This document shows, piece after piece, positions 1-5,353 of a stretch of DNA of 5,353 nucleotides. Every line of letters begins with the position of its first letter. Within the stretch, counting starts at the first letter, position 1. Origin of the DNA: an uncultured Eubacteriales bacterium. Lineage in GTDB: Bacteria; Bacillota; Clostridia; Oscillospirales; Acutalibacteraceae. Under the pieces are notes generated by a model. That model did no database searches and was not told the DNA's origin. It saw only the letters and a list, made by a program, of their open reading frames with translations. A program made the translations under genes and the position numbers. Location of the stretch: positions 1 to 5,353 of the forward strand of contig ONUD01000049.1 of the NCBI GenBank assembly GCA_900320925.1, written 5' to 3'.

Positions 1-264
1 GCCCTCTGTCGGGAAAATGAAGCTGTCATGCTTCTCTGCGGTAACACCTGTCATCGGCTGGAACCAGTGTGTATAATGAGTACAGCCCATTTCCACCGCC
101 CAGTCCTTCATTGCATTCGCTACTGCATTGGCAACGCTGATATCCAGCGGCTCACCGTTCTTGACGGTTTTCTTAAGCGTTTTATAGGTGGTACGTGGCA
201 GACGCTCCTGCATTTTTCTGTCGTCAAATACCATACTGCCGAAAAGCTCTGTTACATTTGCCAT
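1..264 (-). CDS. glnN: Type III glutamine synthetase, N-terminal part (partial, runs off left edge)
   Basis: Glutamine synthetase joins ammonium to glutamate using ATP to make glutamine, in the cytoplasm. Only the first 88 codons are present. The reading frame is open from the ATG at 264 to the window edge. The protein starts MANVTELFGSMVFDDRKMQE and carries NAVANAMKDW (about residues 45-55) followed by THWFQPMTG (65-73) and TAEKHDSF (75-82). These are hallmark N-terminal motifs of the GSIII family (GlnN, about 700 residues), which is distinct from the shorter GlnA type I enzymes; no catalytic C-terminal part is visible here. The start is supported by an AGGAGAG Shine-Dalgarno site six bases upstream, and a consensus promoter lies further upstream. 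It is divergent from gltBD, which supplies the partner reaction of the GS-GOGAT cycle. Its leader contains a terminator-like hairpin that suggests regulated read-through. The family call is made by recognition of conserved motifs, not by alignment. Confidence 0.93.
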   Translation of the reverse strand, partial: MANVTELFGSMVFDDRKMQERLPRTTYKTLKKTVKNGEPLDISVANAVANAMKDWAVEMGCTHYTHWFQPMTGVTAEKHDSFIFPTEG

Positions 265-270
265 AATGAT

Positions 271-277
271 CTCTCCT
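271..277 (-). promoter_or_regulatory. Ribosome binding site of glnN
   Basis: AGGAGAG on the minus strand lies six bases before the ATG at 264. It is a strong Shine-Dalgarno match and fixes the start codon. It lies well downstream of the leader hairpin (306-341), so that hairpin does not mask it; this favours control of transcription rather than of translation. Confidence 0.85.
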
Positions 278-304
278 GTCTTTCCTGTTTGTTCTCGAAA
301 TGCC

Positions 305-341
305 AAAAGGCACTGTAAGCCTCATTGCTTACAGCGCCTTT
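305..341 (-). terminator. Terminator-like hairpin in the glnN leader (candidate attenuator)
   Basis: Read on the minus strand, 341-327 pairs with 320-306 to give a 15-bp stem with one G-U wobble (335/312) around a six-base loop AAUGAG (326-321). The 3' arm runs into UUUU (308-305), the first three of which can also pair at the foot of the stem. On the plus strand the wobble becomes an A-C mismatch, there is no gene to terminate, and no T tract follows, so the orientation fits the glnN transcript. It sits between the predicted glnN start site (about 350) and the glnN ribosome binding site, so if it terminates it would stop transcription before the gene. The U tract is short and interrupted by GG, so termination may be inefficient. 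A role as a 5' mRNA-stabilising hairpin is the main alternative. Confidence 0.65.
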
Positions 342-346
342 GCTGT
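317..346 (-). promoter_or_regulatory. Candidate ANTAR-type dual-hexaloop antiterminator RNA, glnN leader
   Basis: On the minus strand the leader can form two directly adjacent hairpins. The first pairs ACAGC (346-342) with GCUGU (335-331) around the loop AAAGGC. The second pairs AAGC (330-327) with GCUU (320-317) around the loop AAUGAG. Both loops have six bases, with A at position 1 and G at position 4. Paired hairpins with such loops are the known target of ANTAR-domain RNA-binding antiterminators such as EutV and NasR, which also control nitrogen genes in some clostridia. The first hairpin consumes bases 335-331 and leaves 341-336 in its loop; both are needed for the long terminator stem, so the two folds exclude each other. 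Caveats are the very short stems, the absence of a linker between them, and the fact that no ANTAR regulator gene is visible in the window. Binding is an inference. Confidence 0.5.
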
Positions 347-356
347 CGATAATCGT

Positions 357-385
357 AGTATACAACCCTCGGAATGATTTGTCAA
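357..385 (-). promoter_or_regulatory. glnN promoter (sigma-A type)
   Basis: The minus strand reads TTGACA (385-380), a 17-base spacer, then TATACT (362-357). The -35 box is perfect and the -10 box is five of six to consensus. Transcription would begin near 350, giving a leader of about 86-90 nt that starts just ahead of the dual-hairpin region. An A8 run (399-406 on the plus strand as T8) sits 14-21 bases upstream of the -35 box, where an UP element would lie. Such a strong core promoter fits a gene whose output is limited after initiation or by a repressor. Confidence 0.85.
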
Positions 386-449
386 TACCCTTTTGCAATT
401 TTTTTTGATTTCCTTGCAAGCAAACGAAAGTCTATTTCTATCATAGTGC

Positions 450-464
450 AAATCCAATGGATTT
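450..464. promoter_or_regulatory. Short dyad between the two promoters, candidate operator
   Basis: AAATCC and GGATTT form perfect six-base arms around the spacer AAT. The centre (457) lies about 77 bases upstream of the predicted gltB start site and about 107 bases upstream of the glnN start site. That position would suit an activator of gltB or a site shared by both genes. LysR-type regulators such as GltC are known to activate gltAB in Bacillus from upstream sites, but this dyad does not let me name a factor. Confidence 0.3.
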
Positions 465-498
465 ATGAATAAAATTTTAAGAAATTTGCAACTTCTTC

Positions 499-527
499 TT
501 GACAATCCTGCAAAACAGTAATATAAT
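499..527 (+). promoter_or_regulatory. gltBD promoter (sigma-A type)
   Basis: TTGACA (499-504), a 17-base spacer and TATAAT (522-527) make a perfect consensus promoter. Transcription would begin around 532-535, leaving a leader of about 40 nt with no evident hairpin. The A+T-rich stretch 471-487, which includes the palindrome AAAATTTT, lies where an UP element would be. The TGCAA at 509-513 falls between the two boxes, where a bound protein could block polymerase. Confidence 0.85.
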
Positions 528-555
528 ATGCACTATAACGCAAATTCCACTGCAA

Positions 556-567
556 AAGGAAAGGAAG
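556..567 (+). promoter_or_regulatory. Ribosome binding site of gltB
   Basis: The purine stretch AAGGAAAGGAAG contains two GGA cores, the second ending eight bases before the ATG at 574. It decides the start: the in-frame TTG at 499 is the -35 box of the promoter, so the 25 extra codons upstream cannot belong to the protein. Confidence 0.8.
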
Positions 568-573
568 ATCATT

Positions 574-3500
574 ATGACAAAGACCGAACACAGTCTGTAC
601 GATCCGTCATTTGAGCATGACAACTGCGGAATAGGAGCTGTTGTCAATATTAAAGGCAACCAATCCCATCAAACTGTTGCTGATGCACTGACCATCGTTG
701 AAACTCTGGAACACCGTGCCGGCAAGGATGCCGAAGGCAAAACAGGAGACGGTGTTGGTATTCTGGTTCAGATATCCCACCGCTTCTTTAAAAAGACAGC
801 CGCTGCTCTCGGCATTGAAATAGGAAACGAAAGAGATTACGGTGTCGGAATGTTCTTCTTTCCGCAGAATGAACTCCACCGCAATCAGGCTAAGAAGATG
901 TTTGAGATCATTGCCGAAAAGGAAGGTCTTAAAATACTCGGCTGGAGGAAAGTTCCCAGCGATACTACTGTTATCGGACAGAGAGCAATTGACTGTATGC
1001 CTGATATACAGCAGTGCTTTATCGCAAGACCTGAAGGTGTGAAAAAGGGACTGGATTTTGACCGTCGGCTTTATGTTGCAAGGAGAGAATTTGAGCAGAG
1101 CAATGAGGATACCTATGTTGTTTCTCTTTCGAGCCGTACCATCGTATATAAGGGTATGTTCCTTGTGGGTGATCTGAGAAGATTCTTCCTTGACTTGCAG
1201 GACGAGGATTTTGAATCGGCTATTGCTATGGTACATTCAAGATTTTCAACCAATACAAACCCAAGCTGGCAGAGAGCCCATCCCAACCGTATGATCGTGC
1301 ATAATGGTGAAATCAATACAATCAAAGGCAATGCCGATAAAATGCTGGCAAGAGAAGAAACCATGCAGAGTGAGCATCTCAAAGGCGATTTAGAAAAGGT
1401 TCTGCCGGTTGTCAATACAGAAGGCTCAGACTCCGCTATGCTGGATAATACCCTTGAATTTCTTGTCATGAGCGGCATGGATTTGCCGTTGGCTGTGATG
1501 ATAACGATTCCCGAGCCATGGGACAGAAACCACACCATGAGCCGTACAAAAAGGGATTTCTACCAGTATTATGCGACAATGATGGAACCTTGGGACGGCC
1601 CCGCATCCATCCTTTTCTCTGACGGTGATATCATGGGTGCCGTTCTCGACAGAAACGGACTGCGTCCTTCAAGATACTATATTACCGATGACGGCAATCT
1701 TATTCTTTCCTCAGAGGTTGGTGCTTTGCCGATTCCAGCGGAAAAAATCGTGACAAAGGAAAGACTCCGTCCGGGCAAAATGCTTCTTGTGGATACCGTA
1801 AAAGGCAGAGTAATCGATGATGAAGAACTGAAGGAATATTATGCTTCCCGTCAGCCCTACGGTGAATGGCTGGACAGCAATCTGGTAAAGCTCAAAGATT
1901 TGCGTATCCCGAATACCAAGGTCGAGGAACATCACGGAGATGAAAGAAAAAGACTGCAAAAGGCTTTCGGCTATACCTACGAAGAAATCATGAAGGATAT
2001 CCTTCCGATGGCACAAAACGGCAGTGAACCGATTACCTCCATGGGTATAGATACACCCATAGCTGTACTTTCAAAGCAGCCGCAGCCACTGTTCAATTAT
2101 TTCAAGCAGCTTTTTGCACAGGTCACGAATCCGCCTATCGACGCTATCCGTGAGGAGATCGTTACTTCAACAACCGTATACATCGGCGAGGACGGCAATA
2201 TCCTTGAGGAACGTCCGGAAAACTGCAAGGTCATCAAGGTACATAACCCGATACTTACCTCAACCGATATCTTAAAGCTGAAAAACATGAAGGTAAGCGG
2301 CTTTAAGGTTGCCGTTATCCCGATACTGTATTACAAGAATACCCGTCTTTCAAAGGCCATTACCCGCCTTTATCTGGAAGCAGACAAGGCATATAATGAG
2401 GGAGCCAATATTCTTATTCTCTCGGACAGAGGTGTTGACGAAAATCATCTTGCAATTCCGTCGTTGCTTGCTGTTTCTGCCCTGCACAGACATCTTGTTG
2501 TGACAAAGAGAAGAACTTCTCTTGCGGTCATTCTCGAAAGCGGTGAACCGAGAACGGTACATCATTTTGCTACCCTTTTAGGCTACGGGGCAAGTGCCAT
2601 CAATCCTTATCTTGCACAGGAAACCATACATGAGCTTATACATGAAGATCTGCTGGATAAGGACTATTATGCCGCAGTGGATGATTATAACAATGCCATT
2701 CTTCACGGCATTGTAAAAATAGCTTCCAAAATGGGTATTTCAACCATACAGTCCTATCAGGGTTCCCAGATATTTGAGGCTATTGGTATCGGCAAGGATG
2801 TAATAGACGAATATTTCACGGGTACTGTCAGCCGTATCGGCGGCATAACTCTTGAAGATATCGAAAAAACGGTTGACAGTCTTCACACTGCCGCATTTGA
2901 CCCGTTGCGTCTTGAAACCACCGCGGAAATTTTTTCCCGTGGCGAGCATAAATTCAGAAGCGGCAGGGAGGAGCATCTCTACAATCCGAAAACCATCCAC
3001 ACTCTGCAAATGGCAGCCAGAACAGGCAATTACGACCTTTTCAAATCATACTCCCATATGATAACAGAAGAAATGGGAACGATGAACATAAGAGGGCTGT
3101 TTGATTTCAACTTTGCGGAAACACCCGTTCCGATTGAAGAAGTAGAAAGTGCAGAATCCATTGTAAAACGCTTTAAAACAGGTGCCATGTCATACGGCTC
3201 CATTTCAGAAGAAGCACATGAGGCTCTGGCACTTGCCATGAACAAGCTTCACGGAAAATCAAATTCCGGTGAGGGCGGCGAAAGCGATGAAAGACTGCTT
3301 ACCAAAGGAACAGACGAAAACCGCTGTTCCGCTATCAAACAGGTTGCATCGGGACGTTTCGGCGTTACCTCAAAATATCTGAACAGTGCCGACGAAATAC
3401 AGATTAAAATGGCACAGGGTGCAAAGCCCGGCGAGGGCGGTCATCTGCCCGGGAAAAAGGTATATCCGTGGATTGCAAAAACAAGACATTCAACCCCCGG

Positions 3501-5100
3501 CGTATCGCTTATCTCACCGCCGCCGCATCATGATATTTATTCGATTGAAGATTTGGCACAGCTTATTTATGACCTGAAAAACGCCAATAAAAATGCCCGT
3601 ATTTCCGTCAAGCTCGTATCTGAATGCGGTGTTGGTACAGTTGCGGCAGGCGTTGCAAAGGCCGGTGCAGGAGTCATACTGATTTCCGGCTATGACGGCG
3701 GAACAGGTGCAGCACCAGGAAGCTCTATACACAATGCAGGACTTCCGTGGGAGCTTGGACTGGCAGAAGCACATCAGACACTGATGATGAACGGTCTGAG
3801 AAACAAAGTCGTAATTGAAACTGACGGCAAGCTTATGACAGGCCGTGATGTAGCAGTCGCCGCCATTCTCGGTGCAGAAGAATTTGGCTTTGCTACTGCT
3901 CCGCTGGTAACTCTCGGCTGTGCAATGATGAGGGTATGCAATCTTGACACCTGCCCCTTCGGCGTAGCTACACAGAGTCCTGAACTCAGGAAGAAATTCA
4001 TGGGCAAGCCGGAATATGTCGTAAACTTTATGATGTTCATAGCCGAGGAACTCAGAGAATATATGTCAAGGCTCGGTGTCCGCACACTTGACGAGCTTGT
4101 GGGCAGAACGGATTTGCTGAAAGTCAGGGAAGGTCTTTCCGACAGAGAAAAGAAGATCGACCTTTCGGCAATTCTTGGCTGTGATAGGAAGGAAGATGTT
4201 TCCTATGATAATAAATCCCTCTTTGATTTCCGTCTTTCCGAAACGGTTGACGAAAAGGAAATTGAAGAAAAATGCAAGGCTTCTTTCAGGAAGGGTTCAA
4301 AAAAGACAATCGAGATAGATGTCAAAAATACCGACCGTTCTCTCGGCACTGCCTTTGGCTCTGAGATAACAAAGCAGTTCGGTGACACCTTACCGGAAGA
4401 TACATTCACTGTAAAATGTCACGGTGCAGGCGGTCAGAGTTTCGGTGCATTCATACCAAAAGGACTTACGCTTGAACTTGCCGGCGACAGCAATGACTAT
4501 TTCGGCAAGGGTCTTTCGGGAGGAAAGCTGATCGTCTATCCTCCGAAGGGCAGCAGATTCAGGGCTGAGGATAATATCATCATCGGCAATGTCGCTCTTT
4601 ACGGTGCCACAAGCGGCAAAGCGTTTATAAACGGTATTGCAGGAGAACGCTTCTGTGTCAGAAATTCCGGTGCAACTGCTGTCGTTGAGGGAGTAGGAGA
4701 TCATGGCTGTGAATATATGACAGGCGGCTGTGTGGTTGTTCTTGGACGAACAGGCAAAAATTTTGCCGCAGGTATGTCAGGCGGTATAGCTTATGTTCTT
4801 GATGAGAACAGAGATCTTTATATGAAACTGAATAAAGAGCTTGTTCTTGCGTCCGAGGTCACGGAAAAGGCGGATGCTGAGAAGCTGCGGCTTATGCTTG
4901 ATGAACATATTGCCGCTACCGGTTCGGAAAAGGCAAAGCGTATCGTATCGGATTTTGAAGGCTATCTGCCTAAATTCAAAAAAATCATTCCAAGGGATTA
5001 TAAGATGATAATGGAAGAAATTGCCGTCTTTGAAGGAAAAGGACTTACTGAGGAAGAAGCAAGAATAGAAGCTTTCTACAGTATCACCGGAGAGCAATAA
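574..5100 (+). CDS. gltB: Glutamate synthase, large (alpha) subunit
   Basis: GltB takes ammonia from glutamine and passes it through an internal tunnel to an FMN site, where 2-oxoglutarate is reductively aminated to glutamate; electrons come from NAD(P)H through GltD. The 1508-residue product has the family's usual length and domain order. The class II amidotransferase domain (about 18-430) has Cys18 in HDNCGIG as nucleophile after a 17-residue leader expected to be cleaved off. It also has TGDG (57-60), SRFST (222-226), HNGEIN (243-248) and GSDS (284-287). A central domain includes NPPIDAIREE (519-528). The FMN domain has GAMSYGSIS (870-878), NSGEGGE (897-903), AQGAKPGEGG (947-956), SPPPHHDIYS (981-990) and GYDGGTGAAP (1039-1048). 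Cys1116, Cys1122 and Cys1127 have the spacing of the 3Fe-4S cluster. The C-terminal glycine-rich beta-helix spans about 1240-1450. No frameshift or missing key residue is seen. The amidotransferase motif reads HRAGKDAEG (47-55) rather than the commoner HRGA form. gltD follows at once, indicating an operon. Some Firmicutes call this gene gltA. Confidence 0.97.
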   Translation: MTKTEHSLYDPSFEHDNCGIGAVVNIKGNQSHQTVADALTIVETLEHRAGKDAEGKTGDGVGILVQISHRFFKKTAAALGIEIGNERDYGVGMFFFPQNELHRNQAKKMFEIIAEKEGLKILGWRKVPSDTTVIGQRAIDCMPDIQQCFIARPEGVKKGLDFDRRLYVARREFEQSNEDTYVVSLSSRTIVYKGMFLVGDLRRFFLDLQDEDFESAIAMVHSRFSTNTNPSWQRAHPNRMIVHNGEINTIKGNADKMLAREETMQSEHLKGDLEKVLPVVNTEGSDSAMLDNTLEFLVMSGMDLPLAVMITIPEPWDRNHTMSRTKRDFYQYYATMMEPWDGPASILFSDGDIMGAVLDRNGLRPSRYYITDDGNLILSSEVGALPIPAEKIVTKERLRPGKMLLVDTVKGRVIDDEELKEYYASRQPYGEWLDSNLVKLKDLRIPNTKVEEHHGDERKRLQKAFGYTYEEIMKDILPMAQNGSEPITSMGIDTPIAVLSKQPQPLFNYFKQLFAQVTNPPIDAIREEIVTSTTVYIGEDGNILEERPENCKVIKVHNPILTSTDILKLKNMKVSGFKVAVIPILYYKNTRLSKAITRLYLEADKAYNEGANILILSDRGVDENHLAIPSLLAVSALHRHLVVTKRRTSLAVILESGEPRTVHHFATLLGYGASAINPYLAQETIHELIHEDLLDKDYYAAVDDYNNAILHGIVKIASKMGISTIQSYQGSQIFEAIGIGKDVIDEYFTGTVSRIGGITLEDIEKTVDSLHTAAFDPLRLETTAEIFSRGEHKFRSGREEHLYNPKTIHTLQMAARTGNYDLFKSYSHMITEEMGTMNIRGLFDFNFAETPVPIEEVESAESIVKRFKTGAMSYGSISEEAHEALALAMNKLHGKSNSGEGGESDERLLTKGTDENRCSAIKQVASGRFGVTSKYLNSADEIQIKMAQGAKPGEGGHLPGKKVYPWIAKTRHSTPGVSLISPPPHHDIYSIEDLAQLIYDLKNANKNARISVKLVSECGVGTVAAGVAKAGAGVILISGYDGGTGAAPGSSIHNAGLPWELGLAEAHQTLMMNGLRNKVVIETDGKLMTGRDVAVAAILGAEEFGFATAPLVTLGCAMMRVCNLDTCPFGVATQSPELRKKFMGKPEYVVNFMMFIAEELREYMSRLGVRTLDELVGRTDLLKVREGLSDREKKIDLSAILGCDRKEDVSYDNKSLFDFRLSETVDEKEIEEKCKASFRKGSKKTIEIDVKNTDRSLGTAFGSEITKQFGDTLPEDTFTVKCHGAGGQSFGAFIPKGLTLELAGDSNDYFGKGLSGGKLIVYPPKGSRFRAEDNIIIGNVALYGATSGKAFINGIAGERFCVRNSGATAVVEGVGDHGCEYMTGGCVVVLGRTGKNFAAGMSGGIAYVLDENRDLYMKLNKELVLASEVTEKADAEKLRLMLDEHIAATGSEKAKRIVSDFEGYLPKFKKIIPRDYKMIMEEIAVFEGKGLTEEEARIEAFYSITGEQ

Positions 5101-5105
5101 GGAGG
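5098..5105 (+). promoter_or_regulatory. Ribosome binding site of gltD, overlapping the gltB stop
   Basis: TAAGGAGG is a full match to the anti-Shine-Dalgarno sequence, and its first three bases are the gltB stop codon. It ends six bases before the gltD ATG. Terminating gltB ribosomes release directly on this site, which suits coupled, roughly balanced synthesis of the two subunits. Confidence 0.88.
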
Positions 5106-5111
5106 AAAGTC

Positions 5112-5353
5112 ATGGGAAAACCAACAGGATTTTTGGAATATGACAGAAAGGAATCGGAGGCTTCCTCCGAGCTTGAACGCATTAAGAATTTTAATGAATT
5201 TCACAAGCCGCTGAGTGAAAAAGAGCAGAAATGTCAGGCGGCAAGGTGTATGGAATGCGGTGTACCCTTTTGTCAGTCAGGTATGATGATAGGCGGTATG
5301 ATGTCGGGCTGTCCGCTGAATAATCTCATTCCCGAATGGAACGATCTTTTATA
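5112..5353 (+). CDS. gltD: Glutamate synthase, small (beta) subunit, N-terminal part (partial, runs off right edge)
   Basis: GltD binds NAD(P)H and FAD and feeds electrons through iron-sulfur clusters to GltB. The 80 complete codons seen begin MGKPTGFLEYDRKESE, a typical GltD opening. They contain the N-terminal cysteine region RCMECGVPFC (45-54), then GCPLNNLIPEWNDL (66-79). Cys46, Cys49, Cys54 and Cys67 are the expected 4Fe-4S ligands; Cys41 lies just before them. Twelve residues rich in Met and Gly separate Cys54 from Cys67, longer than in the E. coli-type protein; I believe this occurs in other Firmicutes. The FAD and NAD(P)H Rossmann domains lie beyond the window. The start is supported by a full-consensus ribosome binding site, and the 11-base gap from gltB shows one transcript. 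GltD-like proteins also occur as parts of other oxidoreductases, but the position behind gltB makes the assignment secure. Confidence 0.95.
   Translation, partial: MGKPTGFLEYDRKESEASSELERIKNFNEFHKPLSEKEQKCQAARCMECGVPFCQSGMMIGGMMSGCPLNNLIPEWNDLL

Larger units (their letters stand above)
394..555 (+). repeat. Six TGCAA motifs spread across the gltB promoter region
   Basis: TGCAA occurs on the plus strand at 394, 415, 447, 487, 509 and 551. Three of these are within the palindrome TTGCAA (393-398, 414-419, 486-491). The steps are 21, 32, 40, 22 and 42 bases, close to whole numbers of helical turns (2, 3, 4, 2, 4). By rough base-composition reasoning fewer than one would be expected on this strand in a stretch of this length. 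They could be binding half-sites for a regulator acting on glnN, gltB or both. The motif is short and no factor can be named, so chance in A+T-rich DNA remains possible. Confidence 0.3.

Noticed and set aside
28..318. Plus-strand open frame of 96 codons opposite glnN
   Set aside because: It is antisense to the clearly recognisable GSIII N-terminus, has no good ribosome binding site, and runs through the glnN ribosome binding site and leader hairpin.
265..350. Glutamine riboswitch (glnA or downstream-peptide RNA) or T-box in the glnN leader
   Set aside because: The leader is about 86-90 nt and shows one long hairpin or two tiny ones, not the three-helix junction of glutamine riboswitches. It is too short for a T-box with its specifier stem and antiterminator bulge.
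399..406. T8 run as part of an intrinsic terminator on the plus strand
   Set aside because: No stem lies directly before it and no plus-strand gene is upstream. It is better read as the A tract upstream of the glnN -35 box.
499..573. Extended GltB N-terminus starting at TTG 499
   Set aside because: The TTG is the first half of the -35 box and the stretch holds the whole promoter. The ATG at 574 has a proper ribosome binding site and gives the usual short leader before Cys18.
528..573. Attenuator or ANTAR motif in the gltB leader
   Set aside because: The roughly 40-nt leader is purine-rich and A-rich and forms no stem of useful length, so no RNA switch is supported on this side.
607..1236. 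Minus-strand open frame of 209 codons inside gltB, and other reverse frames along the gene
   Set aside because: They lie opposite strongly conserved GltB motifs, lack convincing start sites, and their translations resemble no known family; they are shadows of gltB coding.
1..5353. Mobile element, CRISPR, phage or defence system
   Set aside because: Both genes and the partial gltD are core nitrogen metabolism; no spaced direct repeats, transposase motifs, integration sites or unfamiliar coding sequences were seen.

Overview
This window is the divergent junction of the two halves of the GS-GOGAT ammonia-assimilation cycle. The minus strand carries the 5' end of a type III glutamine synthetase gene (glnN, 1-264, running off the left edge). 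The plus strand carries a complete glutamate synthase large subunit gene (gltB, 574-5100), followed 11 bases later by the start of the small subunit gene (gltD, 5112 onward, running off the right edge). GlnN makes glutamine from glutamate and ammonium. GltBD moves the amide nitrogen onto 2-oxoglutarate to give two glutamates.

The likely source is a Gram-positive anaerobe of the Clostridia, probably Oscillospiraceae/Ruminococcus-like. This is inferred from strong purine-rich ribosome binding sites before all three genes, moderate G+C, near-consensus sigma-A promoters, a type III rather than type I glutamine synthetase, and the flavour of the GltB and GltD sequences. No search was run, so the genus is not established.

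The 309-base intergenic region (265-573) is the most informative part. It holds two back-to-back promoters, each with a TTGACA -35 box, a 17-base spacer and a TATACT or TATAAT -10 box. The gltB leader is short (about 40 nt) and unstructured. The glnN leader is about 86-90 nt and contains a 15-bp terminator-like hairpin. The same bases can instead fold into two small adjacent hairpins, each with a six-base loop having A at position 1 and G at position 4. That is the signature described for RNA targets of ANTAR-domain antiterminators, so glnN looks like a candidate for nitrogen-responsive transcription antitermination. Between the promoters lie repeated TGCAA motifs at roughly helical-turn spacing, and a 6-3-6 dyad, which are candidate operator sites.

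The large gltB gene itself is an ordinary, intact member of its family. No mobile element, CRISPR array, tRNA or rRNA was seen. I see no wholly new system here; the leader and intergenic control region is what deserves attention.
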